Positions 15,978 through 24,582 are shown, counted from the first letter of the stretch. The stretch is DNA of 64,000 nucleotides from CAYWMD01 sp964458575 (GCA_964458575.1 CAYWMD010000004.1:1-64000); one strand, 5' to 3'. The notes: generated by a model from the letters alone, not told the origin. Numbers and translations are program-made.

Positions 15978-16610
15978 ATGAAAAGAAACCTCATCATCAC
16001 GTTCGCACTGGGTTGTGCGGTAGCCACCGCCTTGGCCCAAGGCACGATCAACTTCCAGTCCGCCAGCACGAATGCCGTGGTTGTCTATGGTGGAGGCTGG
16101 GGAGGACCTCCGCCTCCGACTGGATACGGATCACCGGTGGGAGCAGGCTTCGTCGCTGCACTTTATGGCGGTGCGGCGGGAGCGCTGGAAGGTGCTCTGA
16201 CACAGCTTGGCCCGATAGTTCCAGTGACCGCTGGCAGCGGCTTCATCATTGGTGGTGGCACTCGAACGAATCCTGCTGTGGCAGGTGGCGCGACCGGCGC
16301 CTTCCAAATTCGTGCTTGGAGTGGAGGTTTTGCCTCTTGGAACGAAGTCTTGATGTCAGGCGGCGGCACAAACATATGGGTTGGAAGAACGCCGGTGTTC
16401 AGCAACCCGACCGGCAACCCCACCGCTAGTCCTCCGGGAACGCCTGCCTTCCTCACCGGATGGAACACTCCTCTAATCGTCGTCAACTCTCCAGAACCGT
16501 CCGCGGGTTCGCTTTTCGCATTGTGCTTGGGTTCTTGGCTGTTATTTCGCGCAAGCAGGAAGAAGCAAACCTGTCTTTCAGGTGTTCGCCAGGGAGGACG
16601 AATTTATTAA
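15978..16610 (+). CDS. PEP-CTERM protein, array member 3
   Basis: This 210-residue paralogue has signal peptide MKRNLIITFALGCAVATALA and GTINFQSAST, then a Gly/Pro-rich insert (GGGWGGPPPPTGYG). The shared ALYGGAAGALEG, VTAGSGFIIGGGTRTNP, AFQIRAW, NPTGNP and FLTGWNTPL blocks follow. The anchor is SPEPSAGSLF, helix, RASRKKQT, then a short tail. I chose the ATG at 15978 because it aligns with the leader ACAAACCTATGA of its neighbours; an open frame further upstream only overlaps member 2. Confidence 0.88.
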   Translation: MKRNLIITFALGCAVATALAQGTINFQSASTNAVVVYGGGWGGPPPPTGYGSPVGAGFVAALYGGAAGALEGALTQLGPIVPVTAGSGFIIGGGTRTNPAVAGGATGAFQIRAWSGGFASWNEVLMSGGGTNIWVGRTPVFSNPTGNPTASPPGTPAFLTGWNTPLIVVNSPEPSAGSLFALCLGSWLLFRASRKKQTCLSGVRQGGRIY

Positions 16611-16644
16611 CCAGATCACAAAATCAATCAACCATTCACAACCT

Positions 16645-17205
16645 ATGAAAAAAATTCTGCTCATCACATTCGCCCTCGCCTGCGCGGGAGCAACAGCCCT
16701 GGCGCAAGGCACGATCAACTTCCAATCTGCAAACGCAAACGCCTATGTCGCGTACTTCACCAGTTTGACTCCGGTCGGACCGGGATTCACAGCGGCACTC
16801 TATGGCGGGCCGGCAGGAGCGCTTGAAGGCCAGTTGTCCCAGCTAGGTTCTACAACTTCAGTAACCGCTGGTAGCGGTCTCATCATTGGCGGTGGCACCC
16901 GAACCAACCCATTTGTGGCGGGTGGGGCGACCGGCGCCTTTCAGGTTCGCGCTTGGAATAATGGCTACGCAACCTATGAAGCCGCCATATCGGGAGGAGC
17001 CCCGGGCACCATGCCTGGCAAAACGGCCGTCTTCAGCAATTCCACTGGCAATCCCGCGGCCAGCCCGCCGGGCACCCCTGCATTCCTGACGGGGTGGAAT
17101 ACGCCACTGCTCGTAGGAATACCAGAACCCTCCGGTCTTGCGCTGTTCGGACTGACGTCGGTCATCTTCCTTGTGTTTCAGGCCAGGCGGAAGAAACAAA
17201 CCTAG
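16645..17205 (+). CDS. PEP-CTERM protein, array member 4
   Basis: This 186-residue paralogue has signal peptide MKKILLITFALACAGATALA, then GTINFQSANANAYVAY, AALYGGPAGALEG, VTAGSGLIIGGGTRTNP, GAFQVRAW and PAFLTGWNTPL. The anchor is IPEPSGLALFG, helix, ARRKKQT. Here translation stops right after the basic end, because the codon that is TGT in member 3 is TAG. This is the usual end for a PEP-CTERM protein. The start lies in the conserved leader CACAACCTATG. Confidence 0.9.
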   Translation: MKKILLITFALACAGATALAQGTINFQSANANAYVAYFTSLTPVGPGFTAALYGGPAGALEGQLSQLGSTTSVTAGSGLIIGGGTRTNPFVAGGATGAFQVRAWNNGYATYEAAISGGAPGTMPGKTAVFSNSTGNPAASPPGTPAFLTGWNTPLLVGIPEPSGLALFGLTSVIFLVFQARRKKQT

Positions 17206-17275
17206 CTTTCTAGTGATCTCCAGAGAGGATCAAGTTCCCAAACAGACCATTGATTAACCAGCTACTCACAAACCT

Positions 17276-17830
17276 ATGAAGCAAATCCTGCTCTTCACAT
17301 TCGCCCTCGCCTGTGCCGAAGCAACCGCCTTGGCGCAAGGTACGATCAACTTCCAATCCGCCAACGCAAACGCCTACGTCGCGTATACCTACGGAACCCC
17401 AGTCGGAGCGGGGTTTAAGGCAGCACTCTATGGCGGGCCAGCAGGGGCGCTTGAAGGCGGTTTGATTCAACTCGGTGACACGGCTCCCGTCACTGCTGGC
17501 ACGGGATTCATCGTTGGAGGTGGCACCAGAACGAACCCAACGGTTGCCGGTGGCGCGACCGGAAGTTTCCAAGTTCGCGTATGGAATGGTACCGCTACCA
17601 CTTGGGACGCGGCACTTGTTGGTATTGGCGGCACCACCGCTGCAGGCAAGACCGCTGTCTTCGGCAATCCGACGGGTGATCCCACCGCTACTCCACCTGG
17701 CGTGCCAGCGTTCCTGACGGGATGGAATACGCCACTGGTTTTGGTTCCCGAACCATCCGCCTTTGCGCTGTTTGGGTTTAGCTTGGTGATGTTGTGCTCG
17801 TTGGGGCGACGCAAGCCCAAGCGCACTTAA
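17276..17830 (+). CDS. PEP-CTERM protein, array member 5
   Basis: This 184-residue paralogue is closest to member 4: signal peptide MKQILLFTFALACAEATALA, GTINFQSANANAYVAY, AALYGGPAGALEG, VTAGTGFIVGGGTRTNP, FQVRVW, PTGDP and PAFLTGWNTPL. The anchor is VPEPSAFALFG, helix, GRRKPKRT. It is the last of the array, and its stop overlaps by four bases the stop of the nucleoside transporter gene on the other strand. Confidence 0.9.
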   Translation: MKQILLFTFALACAEATALAQGTINFQSANANAYVAYTYGTPVGAGFKAALYGGPAGALEGGLIQLGDTAPVTAGTGFIVGGGTRTNPTVAGGATGSFQVRVWNGTATTWDAALVGIGGTTAAGKTAVFGNPTGDPTATPPGVPAFLTGWNTPLVLVPEPSAFALFGFSLVMLCSLGRRKPKRT

Positions 17831-19083
17831 AGCAAAATTCCCGCAATCGTCGCCGTGAGGTAGGTGGCGAGCAAGCCGCCGATCATCGCGCGCACACCCA
17901 ACCGGGCCATGTCGCCGCGGCGCTCCGGCGCGAGTGAGCCAATGCCGCCGACCTGGATGGCAATGCTCGCCACGTTGGCAAAGCCGCACAGCGCATACGT
18001 GGCGATCGTGTAGCTGCGCACATCCACACTCACCTTGTTCAACGACGTGTAGCCGATGAATTCGCTCAATACAATGCGCTGCCCGAGCACGCTGCCGATG
18101 GTCGCGCAGTCCTGCGACGGCACGCCCATCAACCACGCGAACGGCGCGTTGATCCAGCCGAGGAAGGCCTGCAAGGTCACCGGATGGGCCACGTTCAGTT
18201 GTTGCTGCGGCCAGACCAGCAGAAAATTCACCAGCGCCACCAGCGCAATGAACGCAATCAACATCGCAATGACATTGATCGAAAGCATCATCCCGTCGCT
18301 CGCGCCGCGGCACAACGCGTCCAAGCCGTTCACCGTGGTGCGCGGCGGGTCTTTGACCATGCCGCCGGCGGTTTCGCTGACCTCGGTTTCCGGCACGAGG
18401 ATTTTTGAAATGAGCAACGCGGCGGGTGCGTTCAGAACGGAAGCGGTCAGGAGATGTCCGGCCACCTCGGGATGACCGGCCTGCGCGCCGAAGGTCGCAT
18501 ACACCGCGGCCACGCCGCCCGCGATGGTCGCCATGCCGCCGGTCATCATGCACAGCAGTTCGCTGCGCGTCATGCGCGGGATGTAGGGTTTGATCAGCAA
18601 CGGCGCCTCGGTCTGGCCCATGAAAATGTTGGCCGCGGCGGACAAGGTTTCCGCGCCGCTCGTGCGCATGGCCTTGCGCATCACCCACGCCATCGCATGA
18701 ACCACCTTTTGCAACACACCCCAGTGGTAGAGCACCGACGAGAGCATGGCCACGACGATGATCGTCCCCAAAATCAAAATCCCGAGCACCAACCCGTTCT
18801 CCGCACCGAACGCCTGGCCGATGAGTTCACCCCGGGCCAACGGACCGAAGACAAACTGGCTGCCTTCGTTGGCAAAGTCGGCGAGCTTGCGAATCGCCGC
18901 GCCGGTGAAATCGAAAATGGCGCGACCGGGGGCGGTCTTGAGAATCAGGATGGCAAAGATGAATTGCAAACCTAGCCCCCAGATCACGGTACGCCAGGGA
19001 AAGCGTTTACGATCCGAGGAAATCGCCCAGGCCAGCGCGATGAAAATCACCAGGCCGAACAGGGCGATCAGCTTGAGTTGCAT
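17827..19083 (-). CDS. Concentrative nucleoside transporter (CNT/NupC family)
   Basis: This 418-residue polytopic membrane protein matches the CNT family in length and motifs: FIMGQTEAPLLI-like IFMGQTEAPLLIKPYI in the core, the gate/core element ELLCMMTGGMATIAGGV, and the late EFIGYTSLN and ALCGFANVASIAIQVGGIG. CNT proteins import nucleosides with Na+ or H+. It lies downstream of hpt, moaD and moaE on the same strand, and with hpt it suggests purine salvage. The start at 19083 gives a good first helix. Confidence 0.93.
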   Translation of the reverse strand: MQLKLIALFGLVIFIALAWAISSDRKRFPWRTVIWGLGLQFIFAILILKTAPGRAIFDFTGAAIRKLADFANEGSQFVFGPLARGELIGQAFGAENGLVLGILILGTIIVVAMLSSVLYHWGVLQKVVHAMAWVMRKAMRTSGAETLSAAANIFMGQTEAPLLIKPYIPRMTRSELLCMMTGGMATIAGGVAAVYATFGAQAGHPEVAGHLLTASVLNAPAALLISKILVPETEVSETAGGMVKDPPRTTVNGLDALCRGASDGMMLSINVIAMLIAFIALVALVNFLLVWPQQQLNVAHPVTLQAFLGWINAPFAWLMGVPSQDCATIGSVLGQRIVLSEFIGYTSLNKVSVDVRSYTIATYALCGFANVASIAIQVGGIGSLAPERRGDMARLGVRAMIGGLLATYLTATIAGILL

Positions 19084-19142
19084 GGCGCGGACGGTAGCGG
19101 GCTAACGTGCAGGAGTCGAGGGGCGAGTGACGAGGGCGTCGT

Positions 19143-19532
19143 TTAGGTGACCGGCTTTTTCCAGATCGGCACGACGCGTTTCATTTCGTCAATCAACCAT
19201 TGGCACGCGGCAAACGCCTCTCCGCGATGCGGCGCGACCACTTCGACCCAGAGCGATGGCACGTTGACCTTGACCACACCGATGCGATGAACGAGCCGGA
19301 CCGATTCAATCGGCCAGCGCTTTTCCATTTCGTCGAAGAGCAGGTTGAACTGGTGCTCCACCATTTTCTGAAACGCTTCGTATTCGATGGCGCGAATGGG
19401 TTTGCCTTGCTCCTCGCCGCGAACGACCCCGAGAAAGCAAACCACTGCGCCCATGCCGTGGGACAGGGGGCGTTGCGCCAACAACTCTGATTCGTTGATG
19501 GGGTTGAAAGTGATTACCAATTGCCGGGTCAT
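19143..19532 (-). CDS. moaE: Molybdopterin synthase catalytic subunit MoaE
   Basis: This 129-residue protein has the MoaE signatures: GAVVCFLGVVRGE, IEYEAFQKM, the helix with HRIGVVKV, the segment VVAPHRGEAFAAC, and PIWKK near the end with the active-site lysine. With MoaD it transfers sulfur to precursor Z to make molybdopterin. moaD lies 78 bp upstream in the same direction. No molybdoenzyme gene is visible nearby. Confidence 0.95.
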   Translation of the reverse strand: MTRQLVITFNPINESELLAQRPLSHGMGAVVCFLGVVRGEEQGKPIRAIEYEAFQKMVEHQFNLLFDEMEKRWPIESVRLVHRIGVVKVNVPSLWVEVVAPHRGEAFAACQWLIDEMKRVVPIWKKPVT

Positions 19533-19572
19533 GGCGTATGGCGGGTTGCGTGCTGCGTGAACAACAACGGCG

Positions 19573-19609
19573 CGTCAATCGTAAATCGCCAATCGTAAAT
19601 CATAAATCC
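19573..19609. repeat. Short degenerate tandem phrase (AATCGTAAATC units)
   Basis: Units resembling AATCGTAAATC occur three times between moaE and the moaD stop. The pattern resembles other tandem phrases at 27841, 29936 and 31613. It is non-coding. Confidence 0.5.
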
Positions 19610-19610
19610 T

Positions 19611-19856
19611 CTAGCCGCCCTGCACCGGCGGGAACAGCGACACCTCGTCGCCGTCCTTCAGCGCGTAATCCCGCGGCTGGTAATCCACGCCCACGGCGAT
19701 GAGGGTGGATTTCCTCATCGCCGCCAGTTTGGGAAAGCTCGCCATGAGTTGTTCGTGCAAGGCCCCAAGCGTGGCGCCCTCGGTCATCGAAACCACCGTT
19801 TCCCCGCAGCCGGTCAGGTCTTTGAAGTACGAAAAAAACTGTACGCGGATGGTCAT
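19611..19856 (-). CDS. moaD: Molybdopterin synthase sulfur carrier subunit MoaD
   Basis: This 81-residue ubiquitin-fold protein has the expected strand RVQFFSYFKDLTG, the helix ATLGALHEQLMASFP, AVGVDYQPRDYALKDGDEV, FPPVQGG at the end and the required C-terminal Gly-Gly. The C-terminal glycine is thiocarboxylated and inserts into MoaE. Length matches the family. It is 11 bp downstream of the acetyltransferase gene, so probably in one operon. Confidence 0.93.
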   Translation of the reverse strand: MTIRVQFFSYFKDLTGCGETVVSMTEGATLGALHEQLMASFPKLAAMRKSTLIAVGVDYQPRDYALKDGDEVSLFPPVQGG

Positions 19857-19867
19857 GGCTCGACGGT

Positions 19868-20413
19868 TCAGAACAGTTTCGCAAAAATCTGCGTGTTGCG
19901 CAAACGCCCACGATGGTCCCGCGCGTCGTGCCGCAGAACCGCCTCCAACTTGAAACCCGCCCGCTTCGCCACCGCGGCGCTGCGCGTGTTACGCGCGTCC
20001 GTCCGGATTTCCAGCCGCCGCACGCGCAGGTGCCTTCGGGCAAATCGCACCAGCGCCCGGACGGCCTCCGTAGCGTAGCCTTGACCGGTTAATGGCGTGC
20101 GCACCCAATAGCCGATTTCGAACTTCGGAACGGTTCGATCACCCCGGACCAAGACGGCCGCGCCGATCAGCTCGCCGTTGGTTTTCCGCCGGGTCAGGAA
20201 AGGGAATTCCCGACGGGCGGCGAAGTCCCGGGCCGCTTTGCCGCAAAACACGCGGCTCTGCGCCAGGGTCGGCTTCCGTTTGGCCCAGGACATCCAGCGA
20301 TGCAGTTCGCGAAATGACTCGAGCACCGCGTGGTTGACCTCGCGGGCATCCTTCGGGCGGAAGGGCTTGAGCGTGAGACGCGGGGTTTGAAGAAACTTGG
20401 GGATCCGGGACAC
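19868..20413 (-). CDS. GNAT family N-acetyltransferase (RimJ/RimL-like)
   Basis: This 181-residue protein starts at a GTG (20413). It has TPRLTLKPFRPKDA at the N-terminus, typical of the RimJ/RimL branch, IGAAVLVRGD and FEIGYWVRTPLTGQGYATEA carrying the acetyl-CoA loop, and RLEIRTDARNTRSAAVAKRAGF near the end. RimJ/L-like enzymes acetylate N-termini of ribosomal proteins or small molecules. It is squeezed between hpt (7 bp) and moaD (11 bp). Confidence 0.88.
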   Translation of the reverse strand: MSRIPKFLQTPRLTLKPFRPKDAREVNHAVLESFRELHRWMSWAKRKPTLAQSRVFCGKAARDFAARREFPFLTRRKTNGELIGAAVLVRGDRTVPKFEIGYWVRTPLTGQGYATEAVRALVRFARRHLRVRRLEIRTDARNTRSAAVAKRAGFKLEAVLRHDARDHRGRLRNTQIFAKLF

Positions 20414-20420
20414 AGCGGCT

Positions 20421-21023
20421 TCAGGATTCTGGCGATTGGTAGATTTCCGGTTTCAAAACCCCCACGAACGGCAGGTTGCGATATTTCTCGGCGTAATCCA
20501 GGCCGTAGCCGATCACAAAGACATTGGGAATGGGGAAACCGACATAGTCCGCTTTGGCTTTTTCAACGCGCCGTTCCGGTTTGTCGAGCAACACGCAGGT
20601 CTTGATCCGCCGCGGCTTGAGCGCGCGCAACTTGGCCAGCACGCGGTTCATGGTCTTGCCGGTGTCGAGAATATCGTCCACCAACAAAACGTCGCGACCG
20701 CGCACGTCCAGGCGCAGTTCCTTGGTGAACACCAGTTCGCCGGACTCTGTCCCCGCGCCGTAACTCGAAACGCCGATGAAATCCAATCGCAGCGGAAACG
20801 AGAGGTTGCGGATCAAATCGCCGAGGAACATGACCGTGCCGTTGAGCAGCGCCACCACGACCGTTTCGCGCCCGCGAAAATCGCGCTCGATGTCGCGGGC
20901 CATGGCCCGGATCCGCCGCGCAATCTCCTCTTCGCTAATCAAGATGCGATCCACGTCGTCCAGCCAGCGGGAGGGAACGCTCCCGGTGCGGGAACGGGGA
21001 CGTGCGGGAGTTGATTTTTGCAT
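20421..21023 (-). CDS. hpt: Hypoxanthine phosphoribosyltransferase
   Basis: This 200-residue protein has the PRPP-binding motif VLLVDDILDTGKTM, the loop SSYGAGTESGELVFTKEL and the purine-contact segment CVLLDKPERRVEKAKADYVGF. It converts hypoxanthine or guanine plus PRPP to IMP or GMP. The N-terminal 20 residues are basic and serine-rich and could be shortened. It heads a minus-strand run with the acetyltransferase, moaD, moaE and the nucleoside transporter. Confidence 0.93.
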   Translation of the reverse strand: MQKSTPARPRSRTGSVPSRWLDDVDRILISEEEIARRIRAMARDIERDFRGRETVVVALLNGTVMFLGDLIRNLSFPLRLDFIGVSSYGAGTESGELVFTKELRLDVRGRDVLLVDDILDTGKTMNRVLAKLRALKPRRIKTCVLLDKPERRVEKAKADYVGFPIPNVFVIGYGLDYAEKYRNLPFVGVLKPEIYQSPES

Positions 21024-21069
21024 GGGAGAATTTTAGCCCCTTGCGTTCGCTTGCCGAGAATTTTTTATT

Positions 21070-21540
21070 TCAAGGCGTCCCCTTCAGCACCCAACTCGCA
21101 TCTCCCACCAGCTCCGCGAGCATTTCCGTCACGTTCGCCGCCCGGATGGGGAGATACTTTCCCGTGGCCTCGGCCAGTGATTGGCCCGCGGCATTCCGCA
21201 TCGTGGCCTTGGCCTCAAAAATTCGGTTCTTGCGATTGGCGGTCAGTTCACTGGCGACAATGACCTCTTGGCCGGGCGGCGCCGGATTGAGAAACCGCAC
21301 GTTGAATTCCGCGCAAACCGCGAATTGGCCCGTCTGGACCGCGCAGGCCCAGACCATGATTTCATCCAGCACGGTCGCAATCAGGCCGCCATGAACCACG
21401 CTTTTGAAGCCGATGTGCTCCGGTCGCGGGCGAAAGCGCGTTTGCACGATGCGCCCATCCGTCGCGAAGCGCAACTTGAGCCCCAGCGGGTTTGATTCGC
21501 CACAAACGAAACAGGAATGGGTATGGGGCAGTTCGCGCAT
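21070..21540 (-). CDS. PaaI-family hotdog thioesterase
   Basis: The protein is 156 residues from the ATG at 21540 (MRELPHTHSCFVCGESN). The CFVCGESNPLGLKL start, FKSVVHGGLIATVLDEIM with the HGG hotdog motif, and FNVRFLNPAPPGQEV are characteristic of small acyl-CoA thioesterases. The frame is open to 21699 with ATG 21684, but the chosen start leaves room for divergent promoters with the gene at 21700 and keeps only the conserved fold. Substrate unknown. Confidence 0.85.
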   Translation of the reverse strand: MRELPHTHSCFVCGESNPLGLKLRFATDGRIVQTRFRPRPEHIGFKSVVHGGLIATVLDEIMVWACAVQTGQFAVCAEFNVRFLNPAPPGQEVIVASELTANRKNRIFEAKATMRNAAGQSLAEATGKYLPIRAANVTEMLAELVGDASWVLKGTP

Positions 21541-21699
21541 GGGCTGGAGTAGGCCGCCAATCCGAATACGAGGCAAGAGATTTTCCTTTTGTCCGGCGCG
21601 TTGGAGTTCAAGCTTCGGCTTGCCGGGGACACGCCGAAGCGTGAACTCCGACACAAACGGCGATTTGATTAAAATCTCCGGCATTGGCGTCCAAAACAC

Positions 21700-24321
21700 G
21701 TGGCTGAATCAGGTGCAACCCGTCCGCGCGTCAGCGTGGATGGCAAATTCTTCCGACGCGCCGCCGAGAAGTTCCATCTCAAAGGCGTGGCGTACGGCCC
21801 TTTTGCGCCCGACGCCGAAGGTGAACCGTTCGCGTCCCCGGAACAAACCGCCCGCGACTTCGCGCTCGCCCGGGAACTCGGCGCGAACCTGGTGCGCGTG
21901 TATCACGTCCCGCCCCCATGGTTTCTCGAGCTCGCTGCGCAACACGACCTGCTCCTGCTGATTGACATTCCCTGGAACAAACATCTCTGCTTCCTAGACT
22001 CCTCGGCCGACCGCGAGGGCGCGCGGGAAGCTGTCCGTAGCGCGGTCCGGAAATGTGCGCATCATCCGGCGGTGTTCGCCTTCAGTGTCGCCAACGAAAT
22101 TCCGCCGGACGTCGTGCGCTGGAGCGGCGCGGCGAAAGTGGCGGACTTCATTGACGAACTCGTGCTCGAAGCCAAACGGGTGGACCCGGACTGCCTCTGC
22201 ACGTTCACGAATTATCCGCCGACGGAATTTCTTCAGCCGCAGACGCTCGACTTCCTGTGCTTCAACGTCTATTTACACCGGCCGCGCGCGTTTCGGAATT
22301 ATCTCGCCCGGTTGCAAATGATGGCCGACGCCAAGCCGCTGGTGCTGGGCGAATTTGGCATTGATTCGTTACGCGAGGGTGAACCAGCCAAGTGCGAAAT
22401 GCTCGAATGGCAGATCGAATCCGCCTTCCGCGCCGGACTGGCGGGCGCGGTGGTGTTCAGCTTTACCGATGACTGGCATCGCGGCGGGCAGCCGGTGGAC
22501 GATTGGAAAATGGGCCTCACCACGACCGCGCGCGAGCCGAAGGAATCATTTAGCGTCGTGCAAGCGAGTTTTACCGTCGCGCCCTACTTTCCGCTGCCGC
22601 AATATCCGAAAGTCTCCATCGTGGTCGCCAGTTACAACGGGGATGGCACCTTGAAAGCCTGCCTCGACTCACTGTGCAAACTGAACTATCCCGAGTCCGA
22701 AATCATACTCGTGGATGACGGTTCGACGGACTCGACGCCGCAGTTGGCCGCGCAGTATCCGCACATCCGTTATCTGCGCCACGAACAAAACCTCGGCCTC
22801 TCCGCCGCCCGCAACACCGGCATCGCCGCCGCCGAGGGGGAAATCATCGCGTTCACCGACGCCGATTGCCGCGCGGATGAGGACTGGCTTTACCACCTCG
22901 TCGGCGATCTGCTCAACAGCGAGTTCGCGGGGATGGGCGGGCCGAACCTGTTGCCGCCCGAAGATTCGACCGTGGCCGCGGCGGTGATGGTTTCACCCGG
23001 TGGTCCGGCGCACGTGATGTTGGATGACCGTCAGGCCGAGCACATCCCCGGTTGCAATATGGCGTTCTACAAATGGGCGCTCGCCGAAATCGGCGGCTTT
23101 GATCCGATCTTCACCCGGGCCGGCGACGACGTGGATCTCTGCTGGCGGCTGCAACAGGCTGGCTGCAAAATCGGATTCAGCCCGGCGGCCTTTGTGTGGC
23201 ATTACCGGCGTTCGACGGTGGGAGCGTATTTGCGACAGCAACGCGGTTACGGCGAAGCCGAAGCGCTGCTCGCGCGGAAGCACCCCGAGTATTTCAATTC
23301 CTTCGGCGGCAGCATCTGGCGCGGGCGGATTTACACGCCGGCCAAATTCGGCGTGCTGTTGAATGCGCCGGTGATTTATCACGGTGTGTTCGGCAGCGCG
23401 CCGTTTCAAACGCTCTACGCCTCCACCCCGGCCTTCATCCTGATGCTCGGCACCACCCTCGAATATCACGTGCTGGTCACGCTGCCGCTCTGGGTGCTCG
23501 CGGCGACCTTCCGTCCCCTGCTGGTACTGGCGATTGCCAGCCTCTTGCTTTCGCTGGGCGTTTGCGTGGCGTCGGGCGCACAGGCGTCGCTGCCGCGCAA
23601 CAAATCGCGCTGGTGGTCGCGGCCCTTGGTGGCGCTGCTGTTCTTCCTGCAACCCATCGTGCGCGGCTGGGAACGCTACGCCGGCCGGTTGCGCCTGCGG
23701 CCGCTGGCAGAACCCACCCGCGAGACGCTCGACTCGGTCACGTTGCGCGACAGCGGAGAGTCGTTGCGGGAGGTGCGCTACTGGTCCGCACAACGCGTGG
23801 ATCGCGCCCGGTTGGTCGTGCGCATCATTGAAGAACTAAACCAACGCGGCTGGCCGAACCGGTCGGACATCGGCTGGAGCGAGTTCGACGTGGAAATCTA
23901 CGGCAGCCGTTGGGCTCACCTGCAACTCACCACGGCGGCGGAGGATCATCCGCGCAACCGCCAACTCATCCGCTGCCGGCTGCGGGCGAGATGGTCGCTG
24001 CTGGCGCACGTGACGTTCTGGTCGCTGCTGGGCTTGGAGGCGCTGGTGATGGGCTTCTTCGGCGGCTGGAAGAACTGGCTGGCGTTGACGCTGCTCACGC
24101 TGCCGGTGTTCGCGTATTTCCTTTCACGCCAGAAACGCAATCTACAAAGCCTTGTGGTGGTGTTCCTCGACGATCTGGCGAAGCAGTGGCATCTGATCAA
24201 AGTCCCGTCCGACGAGCCGGAGCCGCCGCGCGAAAAACCCGCGCCCATGCGGGTCGAACTCGACATATCAGCAGCGGTAGATGCCGGGAAGCCGCCTGAA
24301 TCCAAGACGACAGGCGGGTAG
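21700..24321 (+). CDS. Glycoside hydrolase (TIM-barrel)-GT2 glycosyltransferase fusion
   Basis: This 873-residue protein starts at GTG. Residues 8-290 look like a GH2/GH5-type barrel: RVSVDGKFF and LKGVAYGPF, then ANLVRVYHV, SVANEIP with acid/base E133, and PLVLGEFG with nucleophile E218, both catalytic positions kept. Residues 304-560 are a GT2 domain: VSIVVASYN, DDGSTD (339-344), FTDADC with the DxD (387-389), MAFYKWALAEIGGFD and AGDDVDLCWRL. About 560-645 and 745-800 are membrane helices, and the end is charged. GT2 enzymes with C-terminal helices make and sometimes export polysaccharides. The joined hydrolase may trim or transglycosylate the product. Both active sites look intact. Confidence 0.85.
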   Translation: MAESGATRPRVSVDGKFFRRAAEKFHLKGVAYGPFAPDAEGEPFASPEQTARDFALARELGANLVRVYHVPPPWFLELAAQHDLLLLIDIPWNKHLCFLDSSADREGAREAVRSAVRKCAHHPAVFAFSVANEIPPDVVRWSGAAKVADFIDELVLEAKRVDPDCLCTFTNYPPTEFLQPQTLDFLCFNVYLHRPRAFRNYLARLQMMADAKPLVLGEFGIDSLREGEPAKCEMLEWQIESAFRAGLAGAVVFSFTDDWHRGGQPVDDWKMGLTTTAREPKESFSVVQASFTVAPYFPLPQYPKVSIVVASYNGDGTLKACLDSLCKLNYPESEIILVDDGSTDSTPQLAAQYPHIRYLRHEQNLGLSAARNTGIAAAEGEIIAFTDADCRADEDWLYHLVGDLLNSEFAGMGGPNLLPPEDSTVAAAVMVSPGGPAHVMLDDRQAEHIPGCNMAFYKWALAEIGGFDPIFTRAGDDVDLCWRLQQAGCKIGFSPAAFVWHYRRSTVGAYLRQQRGYGEAEALLARKHPEYFNSFGGSIWRGRIYTPAKFGVLLNAPVIYHGVFGSAPFQTLYASTPAFILMLGTTLEYHVLVTLPLWVLAATFRPLLVLAIASLLLSLGVCVASGAQASLPRNKSRWWSRPLVALLFFLQPIVRGWERYAGRLRLRPLAEPTRETLDSVTLRDSGESLREVRYWSAQRVDRARLVVRIIEELNQRGWPNRSDIGWSEFDVEIYGSRWAHLQLTTAAEDHPRNRQLIRCRLRARWSLLAHVTFWSLLGLEALVMGFFGGWKNWLALTLLTLPVFAYFLSRQKRNLQSLVVVFLDDLAKQWHLIKVPSDEPEPPREKPAPMRVELDISAAVDAGKPPESKTTGG

Positions 24322-24323
24322 AG

Positions 24324-24341
24324 CGCGCAGCCCTCTGCGCG
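24324..24341. repeat. Short hairpin after the GH-GT2 gene
   Basis: A perfect 7-bp stem CGCGCAG-CCCT-CTGCGCG follows the stop codon directly. It lacks a T-run. The CCCT loop resembles those at 6924 and 56581. Confidence 0.5.
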
Positions 24342-24372
24342 TCAGCTGAGGATCGTGCGCCAGCCGTGATCC

Positions 24373-24582
24373 GCCCTCACCCCAACCCTCTCCCGTCCGA
24401 CGGGAGAGGGAGAGCAAGTGGACGATTGCTGGAAAGTTCGGACGTCCAACGGCTACCGGCGACTCTTCTGTTCCCCGACCAAAAAACTGAGCGCGTCCGA
24501 CGAGGCCCCCCACGCTCGGATCATCGTGAGACGCGGATTGCTGTTCCCTCTCCCATCGGATGGGAGAGGGTCAGGGTGAGGG
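24373..24582 (+). repeat. Bipartite hairpin repeat, copy 2
   Basis: The left arm (24373-24413) and right arm (24545-24582) each carry a CTCTCCC/GGGAGAG hairpin with CCCTCACC outward. The inner segment has GGAAAGTTCGGACGTCCAAC and GCGTCCGACGAGGCC, matching the copy at 26970 in order and orientation. It is non-coding and lies between the GH-GT2 gene and a pseudogene fragment. Confidence 0.85.

Noticed and set aside
18184..18408. Plus-strand small frame opposite the nucleoside transporter
   Set aside because: Histidine/arginine-rich antisense artefact without ribosome site or motif.
17210..18688. Minus-strand open frame covering parts of the nucleoside transporter and the PEP-CTERM genes
   Set aside because: It is in another frame of the transporter gene and antisense to two PEP-CTERM genes; no domain seen.
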